A stretch of 64,000 bases of DNA from Terasakiella brassicae (GCF_014641495.1 NZ_BMHV01000005.1:62794-126793); one strand, 5' to 3'. Numbered from the stretch's first letter, positions 44,142-53,871 are shown. Numbers and translations: made by a program. Notes: generated from the sequence alone by a model not told the origin.

Positions 44142-45185
44142 ATGTTTGAAACCGCAGGCGGACTGCTGAGCATTGATCTCAGCATCATTCAAGCCAACTA
44201 TCGCCGCTTGTGCGACGAATTAAACGGCAAGGATTGTTCCGTTGTGGTCAAGGCCGATGCCTACGGTCTGGGCCTTGAGCCGGTTTCAAAAACCTTGTGG
44301 GAGGCGGGTGCACGTACCTTTTTTGTTGCCCTGCCCGACGAAGGTGTCGCATTGCGCCATATTTTGCCGGACGCCGATATCCATATTCTTGGCGGTCTGT
44401 TTAAAGGCAGTGCAGATGTTTACACAACGCACAACCTTGTCCCGGTTTTAAACAGCCTTGAACAAATTCAGGACTGGCAAAACCGTGCCCGCGCCGACAT
44501 TCAGGTCGATACCGGTATGACACGGCTGGGAATCGCCCCAAAAGACATCGGGCAAATCCCATCCGGTTTAGATATAGATGTGTTGATGAGCCATTTCGCC
44601 TGTGCCGATGAACGGGACCATCCGTTAAGTATTCAACAAATCGAAACATTTGCGCAGGCTGTTCAACAGATTGAACATAAACGGGCCAGCCTGTGTAATT
44701 CCGCCGGTATTTTCCTTGGGGAACAGGCCCATTTCGATCTTGGGCGACCGGGATGTTCCCTTTATGGGATCAACCCGACACCCCATACCACTAACCCAAT
44801 GCAAAATCCTGTACACTTACAAGGCAAGGTCATACAGGTGCATGAGATTGACACTCAACAAAGCGTTGGATATGGTGCCACTTACAAGTTGCATGCGGGA
44901 CAAAAACTGGCAACAATCGCCGTGGGTTATGCCGATGGCTACTTGCGCAGCCTCAGTTCCAAGGCCACGGTTTATGTGGGGGATCAAGCTGCACGGGTTA
45001 TCGGTCGGGTATCGATGGATGCCATTGGCATTGATGTCAGTGGGATGAAATGCGAAGAAGGCCAGTACGTCGATGTCATCGGCCCTCATAATACGCCGGA
45101 TGATTTGGCACACTGGGCGGGGACAATCGGCTATGAAATTTTGACATCGCTGGGTCGTCGTTACAAGCGGGTCTACAAGGGATAG
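44142..45185 (+). CDS. alr: Alanine racemase
   Basis: PLP enzyme making D-alanine for peptidoglycan, 347 residues. The PLP lysine is in VVVKADAYGLG near residue 38 and the catalytic tyrosine in SVGYGATYKL. The PLP-phosphate region GYADGY and the C-terminal GYEILTSLGRRYKRVY are standard. The ATG at 44142 follows GAGG; the TTG just before it is less likely. It is 18 bases after dnaB, a common alphaproteobacterial pairing. Confidence 0.96.
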   Translation: MFETAGGLLSIDLSIIQANYRRLCDELNGKDCSVVVKADAYGLGLEPVSKTLWEAGARTFFVALPDEGVALRHILPDADIHILGGLFKGSADVYTTHNLVPVLNSLEQIQDWQNRARADIQVDTGMTRLGIAPKDIGQIPSGLDIDVLMSHFACADERDHPLSIQQIETFAQAVQQIEHKRASLCNSAGIFLGEQAHFDLGRPGCSLYGINPTPHTTNPMQNPVHLQGKVIQVHEIDTQQSVGYGATYKLHAGQKLATIAVGYADGYLRSLSSKATVYVGDQAARVIGRVSMDAIGIDVSGMKCEEGQYVDVIGPHNTPDDLAHWAGTIGYEILTSLGRRYKRVYKG

Positions 45186-45200
45186 GGACACAATAAAAAA

Positions 45201-45974
45201 ATGAATTTTCTTCAGCCTATCGGGCATTATGTTCTGAAATTTTTTGGCTCGGTCGGTCGTCTGGTTCTGTTTACCCTGACCGCCCTGTCCCACTGTATCC
45301 GCCCGCCATTCTATCCGCGCGCCATTCTGCGCCAGATGATTGAAATCGGCTATTTCTCTCTGCCTGTCGTCGGGCTGACAACTGTCTTTGCCGGAATGGT
45401 CCTTGCCCTGCAAAGCTACACCGGCTTTTCCCGTTTTTCTGCCGAAGGTGCGATTGCCAATGTGGTGGTTCTTTCCATCACCCGCGAACTTGGCCCTGTA
45501 CTGGCAGGTCTGATGGTCACAGGGCGGATCGGTGCCTCAATGGCTGCTGAACTGGGCACCATGCGTGTCACAGAACAGGTTGATGCCTTGACCACCCTGT
45601 CCACCAACCCGTTCAAATATCTGGTTGTGCCCCGCATTCTGGCAGGGATCACCATGTTACCGATTTTGGTCTTGATCGGTGATATCATCGGCGTGTTGGG
45701 CGGATATCTGGTTGCCGTTTATCAATTGGGCTTCAATGCTTCCAACTACATCCAGTCCACATGGGAATTTATGGAAAATATGGATGTGGTCTCCGGTCTG
45801 GTGAAAGCGGCTGTCTTCGGCTTTATCATTACCCTGATGGGCTGCTATCACGGTTATACCTCCAAGGGCGGCGCGCAAGGCGTCGGCAAGGCGACGACGG
45901 ATGCGGTGGTTTCCGCCTCCATCCTCATCCTGTGTTTCAATTATCTTCTCACCATGATGTTTTTTGACAAATGA
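45201..45974 (+). CDS. mlaE: MlaE-type lipid ABC transporter permease
   Basis: 257 residues. VVLSITRELGPVLAGLMVTG then RIGASMAAELGTM, and MTEQVDAL-type VTEQVDALTTLSTNP, are hallmarks of MlaE. With the MlaF-type ATPase it should move phospholipids between the membranes to keep the outer membrane asymmetric. No mlaD (MCE) gene follows here; the next genes are the ATPase and a lipoprotein. Confidence 0.94.
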   Translation: MNFLQPIGHYVLKFFGSVGRLVLFTLTALSHCIRPPFYPRAILRQMIEIGYFSLPVVGLTTVFAGMVLALQSYTGFSRFSAEGAIANVVVLSITRELGPVLAGLMVTGRIGASMAAELGTMRVTEQVDALTTLSTNPFKYLVVPRILAGITMLPILVLIGDIIGVLGGYLVAVYQLGFNASNYIQSTWEFMENMDVVSGLVKAAVFGFIITLMGCYHGYTSKGGAQGVGKATTDAVVSASILILCFNYLLTMMFFDK

Positions 45975-46744
45975 GCGATATTCCAAAAATCCGCCTGCGC
46001 AATGTGCATAAAGCCTTCGGCCCCAAAACCGTTTTAAACGGCCTTGATCTGGATGTGATGCCCGGTGAATCCGTTGTTATTATCGGCGGGTCCGGAACCG
46101 GGAAATCCGTCACATTGAAATGTACGCTTGGCCTGATGGAACCGGACAGCGGCACCATCGAAGTCGATGGTGAAAACGTTGTTGGTTTGGGCTCGCGTGA
46201 TCGCGAACGCATCAATCACAAATTTTCCATGCTGTTTCAAGGCGGTGCGTTATTTGACTCCCTACCCGTCTGGGAAAATGTCGCCTTTGGCCCCATTGCC
46301 GACAAGACCATCACACGCAAACAAGGCAAGGAACTCGCCATTGAAAAACTTGCCCAGGTTGGCATGCCGGCTGAGGTTGCCGATCTTTATCCCAGCGAAT
46401 TGTCCGGTGGCATGCAAAAACGGGTTGGTCTGGCGCGTGCCATTGCCGGCGATCCTGAAATTATCTTTTTTGACGAACCCACAACCGGGCTGGACCCGAT
46501 CATGGCCGATGTCATCAATGACCTGATTGTCAAGGTCACGCGTGAGTTAGGGTCCACGGGCCTGTCCATCACACATGACATGGCAAGTGCACGCAAAATT
46601 GCAGATCGTATCGCCATGCTTTATCAAGGGAAGATCATTTGGCAAGGCCCGGCTGACAGCATTGATCATTGCGATAACCCCTATGTTCAGCAATTCATCA
46701 ATGGGCGTGCCGATGGTCCCATTGAAATGGCGGTTCGAAAGTAA
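45971..46744 (+). CDS. mlaF: MlaF-type lipid ABC transporter ATPase
   Basis: 257 residues. Walker A IIGGSGTGKSVTLKC, signature ELSGGMQKRVGLARA, Walker B IIFFDEPTTGLDPI and switch SITHDMASAR are intact. Starts inside the permease stop (ATGA). Partner of MlaE. Confidence 0.95.
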   Translation: MSDIPKIRLRNVHKAFGPKTVLNGLDLDVMPGESVVIIGGSGTGKSVTLKCTLGLMEPDSGTIEVDGENVVGLGSRDRERINHKFSMLFQGGALFDSLPVWENVAFGPIADKTITRKQGKELAIEKLAQVGMPAEVADLYPSELSGGMQKRVGLARAIAGDPEIIFFDEPTTGLDPIMADVINDLIVKVTRELGSTGLSITHDMASARKIADRIAMLYQGKIIWQGPADSIDHCDNPYVQQFINGRADGPIEMAVRK

Positions 46745-46748
46745 CATC

Positions 46749-47354
46749 ATGCGCCGCTTCCTGATTGCTTCGTCTTTCCTTCTTCTCTTGAGCGGATGCT
46801 TAAACAGTTATCCCTTGGGAATGAGCGAAGAAGAATGGATGCGTTTAAATCCCGATCAGCAATTTCAGGCCCGCCGTCAACAGGCCGAGATTGATGAACA
46901 AAAACGCATGGAACGCGAAGCCCGCGCCGAAGCAGAACGTTTACGTCAAACAATGGAAGAACAAGCCTATCAGGACCGCATCGATTACAAGTATCGCCAT
47001 GCCCGGTACGGCGATGTCATTCAGTGCGTTCTGGAAAAGGCCGTCATTGATTTCAAACCCGGCTGGCGCGATGGCGAACCTGTCGGTTTCACCTTGGTGC
47101 GCGGTGAAGGTAAGCTGATTGATATACACTCTTCTGCCCGCGACCGAAAGACAGCATCCCTGTGGGTCGGCCTAGACGATAATGGAATGACCCTGAGCCT
47201 TTGTCGCAAAGAACCAACCGGGTATAGTCGCAATAACAAATCCTGCACCGACATTGTTGCAACAACCCATCAATATCGCCGTGGACTGCATTACTCATTT
47301 GATCATAACGATATGCGGGGCAACCTTTATTGCACACTGTCCTATACGAGGTAA
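46749..47354 (+). CDS. Lipoprotein of unknown function downstream of mlaEF
   Basis: 201 residues from the ATG at 46749, four bases after the mlaF stop. Signal MRRFLIASSFLLLLSGC with lipidation at Cys17. Then a charged coiled coil (QQAEIDEQKRMEREARAEAE) and a C-terminal domain with three cysteines (VIQCVLEKAV, TLSLCRKEP, LYCTLSYT). I do not recognise the family. Position suggests a part in, or expression with, the lipid-transport genes. Confidence 0.75.
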   Translation: MRRFLIASSFLLLLSGCLNSYPLGMSEEEWMRLNPDQQFQARRQQAEIDEQKRMEREARAEAERLRQTMEEQAYQDRIDYKYRHARYGDVIQCVLEKAVIDFKPGWRDGEPVGFTLVRGEGKLIDIHSSARDRKTASLWVGLDDNGMTLSLCRKEPTGYSRNNKSCTDIVATTHQYRRGLHYSFDHNDMRGNLYCTLSYTR

Positions 47355-47401
47355 GCACCATTAATAAACATACCGCCAAGAAAATAGCTTAGGACCAAAT
47401 T

Positions 47402-48208
47402 ATGTTTGAACTTATAAGGAAAGTCTGTTGTTGCTTGCAAAAAGAGGGACACCCCCTTCCTTTTTTGTTTATTTTCCTTGTGTTAAGCTCGCAGGTAAGT
47501 GCAAAAGATATTGAAGTTCGCGTTGGTTTTTCACATTTCCCGCCTTGGCAAACCTCCGAAGGGAAAAACTGGACAGGTGGGCTGGACAAGCTCATTCTCG
47601 ACAAGCTGGTCGTTGAGCTCGAGAAAAAACACGATATTCACCTGAGGATTATTCCTAAAAAATGCCCGCTGAAACGCTGCCTGCGTGAATTACAAATGGG
47701 CGCACTTGATCTGAAAACAGGATTGCTCAAACAGGGAAACCGCGAAGAATATCTTGCTTTTATCGAACCGCCATACCAGTCCCATACCAATAAAGTTATC
47801 TATTACAATCCGGCCCGTATGAACGATATCAAACGTATCTCGGACCTGTATGGATATCGTATCGGCGTTGCACGCGGAGCCACGACATTCCCGGAATTTG
47901 ATCAGGACACCCGAATACAAAAGATCCCGATCAATGGAACATCAAATGGCCTGAAACTTGTCTGCGTTAATCGTCTGGATGCTTTTGTCGGGACAGAACT
48001 GGTTATGGATTATATCCTTTCCAAGAAAGAAAATTGTACACATTTGCGCAAGACCTCATTGATCTATAAATCACAAACGGCGGGATATTTTGCAATCTCG
48101 AAACTTTCGCCCCTTGTTGAAATTTTACCGCAACTCAACAACACAATGGACCAACTTGTGAAAAGTGGTGAAATTGATCAATTGGTTGAAACCTTCAAAC
48201 GTAAGTAA
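47402..48208 (+). CDS. Family 3 solute-binding-like periplasmic protein
   Basis: 268 residues. An N-terminal signal lies near residues 20-35 (FLFIFLVLSSQVSA), preceded by an unusual Cys-rich stretch (VCCCLQKEG). The mature part begins VRVGFSHFPPWQ and contains FIEPPYQSHTN and YGYRIGVARGATTFPEF, the order of bacterial amino-acid-binding (SBP_bac_3) proteins. No ABC permease is adjacent, so it may instead feed a sensor. AGGA precedes the ATG. Confidence 0.82.
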   Translation: MFELIRKVCCCLQKEGHPLPFLFIFLVLSSQVSAKDIEVRVGFSHFPPWQTSEGKNWTGGLDKLILDKLVVELEKKHDIHLRIIPKKCPLKRCLRELQMGALDLKTGLLKQGNREEYLAFIEPPYQSHTNKVIYYNPARMNDIKRISDLYGYRIGVARGATTFPEFDQDTRIQKIPINGTSNGLKLVCVNRLDAFVGTELVMDYILSKKENCTHLRKTSLIYKSQTAGYFAISKLSPLVEILPQLNNTMDQLVKSGEIDQLVETFKRK

Positions 48209-48281
48209 TTCCCTCTTTCCTCCGCACCTGCGCTATGCCATAAACAGTATTCTAATTTCGGCGATAAGGCTTTCTTCTTAA

Positions 48282-49667
48282 ATGGCAAAATCCAAAACAT
48301 CTTTTGTCTGTCAGTCCTGCGGGGCGTCTTACAATAAATGGCAGGGACAATGTACCTCCTGTAATGAATGGAATACCCTGTCCGAAGAGGCCGTCCCGGA
48401 AAGCATCCCCAAGGGAATGGGCACCGTCAAAGGGCGTAAAATCGATTTCGTCAGTCTGGACGGGGAAGAAAAAACACCGCCGCGCCGTATCACAGGTATC
48501 AGTGAATTTGACCGTGTGTGCGGGGGCGGCCTTGTCCCCGGTTCCGTGATTTTGGTCGGGGGTGATCCGGGGATCGGAAAATCCACCATTTTGCTGCAAG
48601 TCATGGCATCTCTATCCAAAGAGTACAATGCCGCCTATATTTCTGGTGAAGAAGCCATCGATCAGGTTCGTTTGCGTGCCCGGCGCCTCGGCCATGAAAA
48701 ATCCAAGGTCAAGCTGGCTTCTGCAACCAATGTGCGCAACATCCTGACCACCCTGGAAGATGAAAAACCCGATGTGGTGGTCATTGATTCCATTCAGACC
48801 CTTTATATCGACACACTGGACAGCGCACCGGGAACGGTCTCGCAAGTCAGATCATCCGCCAATGAATTGATCCGTCATGCCAAACGACAGGGGTTTGTGC
48901 TGTTTCTTGTTGGTCATGTCACCAAAGAAGGGACAATCGCCGGTCCACGCGTGCTGGAACATATGGTAGATACGGTGCTTTATTTCGAAGGGGATCGCGG
49001 ACACCAGTTCCGCATTTTGCGCGGTGTTAAAAACCGTTTTGGCGCAACGGACGAAATCGGTGTGTTTGAAATGACCGAAGGCGGCTTGCAGGAAGTCCCC
49101 AATCCATCTGCCCTGTTCCTGTCCGACCGCAAAGGTGATGTCACCGGATCTTGTGTTTTTGCCGGGATCGAAGGATCACGTCCGATGTTAGTCGAGGTTC
49201 AAGCCCTGCTGTCCCCGTCCGCCCTTGCCACGCCTCGACGCGCCGTTGTCGGCTGGGACAGTTCGCGCCTTGCCATGATCATGGCGGTGTTTGATACCCG
49301 TTGCGGCCTTGGCATGGGTGGCAATGATGTCTATCTTAATATTGCCGGCGGATTGAAAATTGCCGAACCCGCCGCAGATTTGGCCGTGGCAGCGGCACTT
49401 GCATCTTCCCTAAGCGGGGTTGCGGTGCCGCAAGAAACGGTTATTTTCGGTGAAATCGGTCTATCCGGTGAAGTCCGCGCCGTTGGACAAATGGAATCGC
49501 GCCTGAAAGAGGCGGCAAAACTGGGCTTTACACGCGCCATCATCCCGGAACGACAAAAACGCACTAAAAAAGATAAAGATAAAGGCCTGAAAGATAGTGG
49601 CCTTGAAGTTTGGGAGATCGGACACGTACAAGAACTGTTGTCTTTCTTCCCGATGAAGGATAAATAG
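48282..49667 (+). CDS. radA: DNA repair protein RadA
   Basis: 461 residues. An N-terminal zinc finger (CQSCGASYNKWQGQCTSC), RecA-like ATPase with Walker A VGGDPGIGKSTI, the RadA-specific KNRFGATDEIGVFEM, and a C-terminal Lon-like domain (LNIAGGLKIAEPAADLAVAA). RadA drives branch migration in recombinational repair and transformation. First of a housekeeping run with cvpA and purF. Confidence 0.97.
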   Translation: MAKSKTSFVCQSCGASYNKWQGQCTSCNEWNTLSEEAVPESIPKGMGTVKGRKIDFVSLDGEEKTPPRRITGISEFDRVCGGGLVPGSVILVGGDPGIGKSTILLQVMASLSKEYNAAYISGEEAIDQVRLRARRLGHEKSKVKLASATNVRNILTTLEDEKPDVVVIDSIQTLYIDTLDSAPGTVSQVRSSANELIRHAKRQGFVLFLVGHVTKEGTIAGPRVLEHMVDTVLYFEGDRGHQFRILRGVKNRFGATDEIGVFEMTEGGLQEVPNPSALFLSDRKGDVTGSCVFAGIEGSRPMLVEVQALLSPSALATPRRAVVGWDSSRLAMIMAVFDTRCGLGMGGNDVYLNIAGGLKIAEPAADLAVAAALASSLSGVAVPQETVIFGEIGLSGEVRAVGQMESRLKEAAKLGFTRAIIPERQKRTKKDKDKGLKDSGLEVWEIGHVQELLSFFPMKDK

Positions 49668-49694
49668 ACCCAAAGGAAAATGGAGCCTTATTGA

Positions 49695-50372
49695 ATGGAA
49701 AACCTGCCCATCAGTATCACGGACATTGTTGTCTTTGTGATTCTGCTTTTGTCTGGACTGTTGGCACTGTCGCGCGGATTTGTTCACGAAGTTCTTTCCA
49801 TCGGTTCCTGGGTTGGTGCGGCCTTTGGTGCGCTTTATGGTTTTCCGTATGTTCGCCCTTATGTACGCGACCTGATCCAAACTGAATTTATTGCCGATAT
49901 TGTCGCCGGGGCAGGCACCTTTATCATTGCCTTGATTGTCCTGACCATTGTCACCAAACTGGTGGCAGAACAGGTTCAAGGCAGTGCCCTAAACCCGTTG
50001 GATCGCAGCCTCGGATTTGTTTTTGGATTGTTGCGCGGCGTGATTATCGTTTGTCTGCTTTACGGGGCAATCGAATGGATGCTGCCGGCCGACAAACAAC
50101 CCAACTGGATGCGGGACGCAAAAACCATGCCCCTGATCGAGCAAGGCACGTCCTTCTTAAAGGGACTGGTTCCCAGCGATACAGCAGACGAAATTAAGAA
50201 AAAAGCGGATGATACCCGCGATAAAACCAATAACGCGATCGAACTGCAAAAAACCTTCGAAAAAATACTGACCCCGAACGCGAAATCGGATACAACCCCA
50301 CCCACGGACCCACAAGGATATGACCAACAGGAACGCAACAATCTGGACCGTCTTATCCGCAACGCCCAATAG
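49695..50372 (+). CDS. cvpA: CvpA family membrane protein
   Basis: 225 residues with four membrane helices, beginning ISITDIVVFVILLLSGLLAL. SRGFVHEVLSIGSWVGAAFG matches the CvpA family, required for colicin V production in E. coli and often upstream of purF. The C-terminal 80 residues are soluble and charged. GGAG lies upstream. Confidence 0.93.
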   Translation: MENLPISITDIVVFVILLLSGLLALSRGFVHEVLSIGSWVGAAFGALYGFPYVRPYVRDLIQTEFIADIVAGAGTFIIALIVLTIVTKLVAEQVQGSALNPLDRSLGFVFGLLRGVIIVCLLYGAIEWMLPADKQPNWMRDAKTMPLIEQGTSFLKGLVPSDTADEIKKKADDTRDKTNNAIELQKTFEKILTPNAKSDTTPPTDPQGYDQQERNNLDRLIRNAQ

Positions 50373-50397
50373 GGCCTTTGACGAGCATCGAGAAGCC

Positions 50398-51879
50398 ATG
50401 ACCGATATCGACCTGATGAGCACCAACCCTTTCGACGACGACAAGCTCCATGAGGAATGCGGCGTCTTCGGTATTTACGACCATAAAGACGCTGCCGCGC
50501 ACGCTGCCCTTGGCCTGCACGCCCTGCAACACCGAGGTCAAGAAGCCTGCGGTATCTTTTCTTTTGATGGTCAACAGTTCCATTCCCACAAAGGTATGGG
50601 ACTGGTCGGAGATAACTTCTCTGAAAGTGCGGTGATTGACCAGCTTAAGGGGAACACAGCCATTGGCCATGTGCGCTACGCCACAACCGGCGGCACGGTC
50701 TTGCGCAACGTTCAACCCCTGTTTGCGGAATTCGAATTCGGCGGTCTTGCGATTGCCCATAACGGCAACCTGACCAATACACAGGCCGTGCGCCGCACCT
50801 TGGTACGCCGGGGTTGTATTTTCCAATCCGATATGGACACCGAAGTCATTGTCCATCTTGTCGCCGTCAGCCTTTATGCAACGGTGGAAGATCGTATCAT
50901 TGATGCGCTGCGCCAAATCGAAGGGGCCTATTCCCTTGTGGCGATGACCAAAGACAGCATGATCGGTGTGCGCGACCCCAACGGTGTGCGCCCGCTTGCC
51001 ATCGGGAAATTGGACGATACCTATATTATCGCCTCTGAATCCTGCGCCTTTGACATTATTGGTGCCGATTTTGTACGCGATGTGGAACCGGGCGAAGTCG
51101 TCATCATCAATAAAGACGGCATTCAGTCTATCAAACCGTTTGGCCCGCAAAAAGGTCGCTTCTGTGTCTTTGAATATATCTATTTTGCCCGTCCAGATTC
51201 CTTGATTGAAAACCGCAGCGTTTACGAAGTTCGTAAAGCCATCGGCGCAGAACTGGCCCGTGAAAGCGGTGTCGATGTCGATATGGTCGTTCCTGTCCCC
51301 GATTCCGGTGTACCATCGGCCATCGGTTATGCCGCAGAAGCCAATGTTGCGTTTGAACTGGGCATTATCCGTAACCATTATGTCGGGCGGACCTTTATCG
51401 AACCGACTCAGGAAATCCGTCACTTGGGTGTACGGATGAAACACAATGCCAACCTTGCCTCCGTTAAGGGTAAACGCATTGTTCTGGTCGATGATTCCAT
51501 CGTGCGCGGCACCACATCAAAGAAAATTGTCGATATGATGCGCCATGCCGGGGCCGCCGAAGTTCATATGCGGATTTCCAGCCCGCCAACTGCATGGCCT
51601 TGTTTCTATGGTATCGACACACCGCGCCGTGAAAAATTGCTGGCCGGTCAATATAATGTGGAAGAAATGGCAAAAATCATCGGCGCAGACAGCCTTGCCT
51701 TTATTTCCATCGACGGTATGTACCGCGCGGTTGGCGAAGCCAAACGCAACAATGACAGTCCGCAGTTCTGCGATGCCTGTTTCACCGGGGAATATCCGAC
51801 CCGTCTGCAGGATCACGATGACGAGGTTGCCGACGACAAGCAGCCTTCCCTTCCCCTGCTGGCTGAGAAAGGCAAATAA
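50398..51879 (+). CDS. purF: Amidophosphoribosyltransferase
   Basis: First enzyme of purine synthesis, 493 residues from the ATG at 50398; the frame enters cvpA upstream. A 20-residue propeptide precedes the glutaminase nucleophile Cys21 (LHEECGVFGIYDHKD). HALQHRGQEACG and the PRPP loop RIVLVDDSIVRGTTS are intact. FCVFEYIYFARPDS is also typical. Starts 25 bases after cvpA. Confidence 0.98.
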   Translation: MTDIDLMSTNPFDDDKLHEECGVFGIYDHKDAAAHAALGLHALQHRGQEACGIFSFDGQQFHSHKGMGLVGDNFSESAVIDQLKGNTAIGHVRYATTGGTVLRNVQPLFAEFEFGGLAIAHNGNLTNTQAVRRTLVRRGCIFQSDMDTEVIVHLVAVSLYATVEDRIIDALRQIEGAYSLVAMTKDSMIGVRDPNGVRPLAIGKLDDTYIIASESCAFDIIGADFVRDVEPGEVVIINKDGIQSIKPFGPQKGRFCVFEYIYFARPDSLIENRSVYEVRKAIGAELARESGVDVDMVVPVPDSGVPSAIGYAAEANVAFELGIIRNHYVGRTFIEPTQEIRHLGVRMKHNANLASVKGKRIVLVDDSIVRGTTSKKIVDMMRHAGAAEVHMRISSPPTAWPCFYGIDTPRREKLLAGQYNVEEMAKIIGADSLAFISIDGMYRAVGEAKRNNDSPQFCDACFTGEYPTRLQDHDDEVADDKQPSLPLLAEKGK

Positions 51880-51882
51880 ACA

Positions 51883-52593
51883 ATGGCAAAAGCATTAGAA
51901 GGCCGCATTGCGGTTATCACCGGGGCATCGCGCGGCATTGGTCGCGCCGTTGCCTTGCGATATGCGGCTGAAGGGGCGCATGTGATTTTGATTGCCCGCA
52001 CCATTGCCGCCTTGGAAGAAGTCGATGATGAAATTCAGGCCTTGGGCGGAAAAGCGACATTGGTTCCCATGAACCTGCGCGACTTTGATAAAATCGACCA
52101 GATGGGCCAAGCCCTTTATGATCGTTTTGGCAAAATCGACATTTTGGTCGGCAATGCAGGCTTTTTAGGTGACCTCACGCCTATGTCCCATTTGAAAGTC
52201 AAAATGTGGAACGAGGTTATGGATACCAATGTGACGGCGAATTTCCGTCTCATTCGTTCTATGGAACCCTTATTGAAACAATCCGATGCCGGGCGCGCCA
52301 TCTTCCTGTCCAGCGGCACAACCAAAGCGCCACGGGCCTATTGGGCGGCTTATGCCGTTTCCAAGGCTGCGCTTGAAAATATGGTACAGACCTGGTCTAT
52401 GGAGCTTAATAAAACCAATATCAAAGCCAACCTGATTGATCCCGGTGCCACCCGCACCCGCATGCGCGCGCAAGCCTACCCCGGCGAAAACCCGGACAGC
52501 CTGAAATCACCGGAAGTCCTGACAGACCTGTTCGTCGAACTTGCCCTTCCCACCTGTGACAAACAAGGTGAAGTGGTTCGTTACGAAGCATAA
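51883..52593 (+). CDS. Short-chain dehydrogenase/reductase following purF
   Basis: 236 residues. TGASRGIGRAVALRYAAEGA, VGNAGFLGDLTP, FLSSGTTKAPRAYWAAYAVS with the YxxxK site, and LIDPGATRTRMRAQA are typical of the SDR fold. It starts three bases after the purF stop and shares the transcript. This SDR behind purF recurs in alphaproteobacteria as far as I know; its substrate is unknown to me. A terminator follows. Confidence 0.9.
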   Translation: MAKALEGRIAVITGASRGIGRAVALRYAAEGAHVILIARTIAALEEVDDEIQALGGKATLVPMNLRDFDKIDQMGQALYDRFGKIDILVGNAGFLGDLTPMSHLKVKMWNEVMDTNVTANFRLIRSMEPLLKQSDAGRAIFLSSGTTKAPRAYWAAYAVSKAALENMVQTWSMELNKTNIKANLIDPGATRTRMRAQAYPGENPDSLKSPEVLTDLFVELALPTCDKQGEVVRYEA

Positions 52594-52620
52594 AGGCTTT
52601 TATTTTATAAGATTGCGAGG

Positions 52621-52648
52621 ACACCCTGATCCATGATCGGGGTGTTTT
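52621..52648 (+). terminator. Intrinsic terminator after the purF operon
   Basis: ACACCCTGATC (52621-52631) pairs with GATCGGGGTGT (52635-52645) with one G-U pair and a three-base loop, then TTTT. Confidence 0.88.
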
Positions 52649-52652
52649 CATT

Positions 52653-52928
52653 TCAATGCGCGTTTTTACCTTCGTCCACGCTGTCGAGCAGGCTTTCGAA
52701 ATCGCTGGCGACCGCAAGGCCCCATTCATCCACACATTTGGCAAGATAGCCCTGACCTTCTTTTTTGGTCATACGCACTGTTTTCTTATCCTGACCGCCA
52801 ATGTCGAGGCTTAAGATATCCAAACCGTCACGATTGGTGACACGCACCCACTGTAACCAGTTTTTATTTTGTTCAAACCGGGCTTGAAACAAGGCCAGTT
52901 CTTCGTCCGTAAACATGAGTTTCGCCAT
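52653..52928 (-). CDS. Small soluble protein of unknown function
   Basis: 91 residues from the ATG at 52928 (MAKLMFTDEELALFQARFEQ), which has a strong AGGAGGG upstream; the frame continues to 53048 through non-coding sequence. Acidic, single domain, with DILSLDIGGQDKKTVRMT and YLAKCVDEWGLAVA. No family recognised. It lies between two terminators and so is monocistronic. Confidence 0.78.
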   Translation of the reverse strand: MAKLMFTDEELALFQARFEQNKNWLQWVRVTNRDGLDILSLDIGGQDKKTVRMTKKEGQGYLAKCVDEWGLAVASDFESLLDSVDEGKNAH

Positions 52929-53015
52929 GTTTAACCCTCCTGTAAAACAGTCAGATTTCGAAACTCCCCTTGGTGTACGACAGCTTTCTTTTATGATGGC
53001 TCTATTGTCCATTGC

Positions 53016-53044
53016 TGCACCGCATAAATATATGTTGCACCGCA
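53016..53044. repeat. Twin TGCACCGCA repeats upstream of the 52928 gene
   Basis: TGCACCGCA at 53016-53024 and 53036-53044, 20 bases apart; the second is part of the palindrome GTTGC-ACC-GCAAC. Could be a regulator-binding pair for the small gene downstream on the minus strand. Confidence 0.35.
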
Positions 53045-53060
53045 ACAATAATCAAGCCTA

Positions 53061-53093
53061 AAAAAAGAGGCTCTCGCATAAAGCCTCTTTTTT
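53061..53093 (-). terminator. Bidirectional terminator after the GntR gene
   Basis: AAAAAAGAGGC (53061-53071) pairs with GCCTCTTTTTT (53083-53093) around an 11-base loop, 17 bases past the GntR stop. Confidence 0.9.
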
Positions 53094-53109
53094 CAACGTT
53101 CTGAATGCG

Positions 53110-53871
53110 TTATTGATCGATTTTACTGACCTCGGAATTCAAGCGTTCGCGCTCATTCTCATAGGAATCGAGTACCCAACTCAAATGCGACCGCATCGCC
53201 ACTTTGGCTGCCAAACCATCGCGTGATTTAATGGCTTCCAACACATCTTTATGCTGGGCAAGGGCCAAACCATCCTCTGCCGGTTCCTGAAACAGGTCAT
53301 ATTGGTGAAATTCAAGACTGGAGGCAATGATATCGCGGATGACATCCATGATATGCATATAAACCGCACTGCCGGACGCACGCGCCAACATATAATGGAA
53401 ATTAAACTCCTGCGAAGCTTTGTCTTTTGGGGCGGCAGAACCTTTTTGCTGGCGCTGTTTTTCCAAGGCATTGCTTAAATCGGCAATCTGATCATCCGTT
53501 GCCCGTTCCGCAGCACGCCGCGCAGCCCAGACTTCCAATAAGGCGCGAATTTCAGCCAGATCATGCAGGTTTTGTTCTTTTACTTTTGCCAGTTCACCCA
53601 ACGGTGATGACATATCACCCGCAGCAGCCAGAATGCGCGTCCCGCCACCTTGTACGGCTTCCAGAAAACCTTGTGCTTTCAAACTTTGCAAGGCCGCACG
53701 CACCGATACCCGACTAACCCCCATTTTTTCAGCAAGTTGTCGTTCCCCCGGCAAGCGTTCCCCCGGAGACAAATCACCATCGGCAATCATAGCCATAATA
53801 CGGGCAGCAACACGATCGGACAGCAGGCCGCTTTTTGCCTTTGCACTACCTGAATTCGATTTCTCCTCCAT
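53110..53871 (-). CDS. FadR-type GntR family regulator
   Basis: 253 residues with AAGGAG before the ATG. The winged helix is RLPGERQLAEKMGVSRVSVR near 38-57, preceded by a Ser/Lys-rich tail. The C-terminal helical FCD domain (LAEIRALLEVWAARRAAERA, FHYMLARASGSAVYMHIM) with metal-ligand Asp and His is typical of regulators of organic-acid use such as lactate or glycolate. No catabolic operon is adjacent; the divergent gene at 53998 (126 bases away) is a possible target. Confidence 0.92.
   Translation of the reverse strand: MEEKSNSGSAKAKSGLLSDRVAARIMAMIADGDLSPGERLPGERQLAEKMGVSRVSVRAALQSLKAQGFLEAVQGGGTRILAAAGDMSSPLGELAKVKEQNLHDLAEIRALLEVWAARRAAERATDDQIADLSNALEKQRQQKGSAAPKDKASQEFNFHYMLARASGSAVYMHIMDVIRDIIASSLEFHQYDLFQEPAEDGLALAQHKDVLEAIKSRDGLAAKVAMRSHLSWVLDSYENERERLNSEVSKIDQ

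Noticed and set aside
43455-44192. 245-codon open frame antisense to dnaB
   Set aside because: Complete overlap with the conserved DnaB ATPase domain, no motif, no start signal.
50353-51444. 363-codon open frame antisense to purF
   Set aside because: It mirrors the purF codons exactly, has no RBS and no recognisable protein motif; high-GC third positions of purF keep the opposite frame open.
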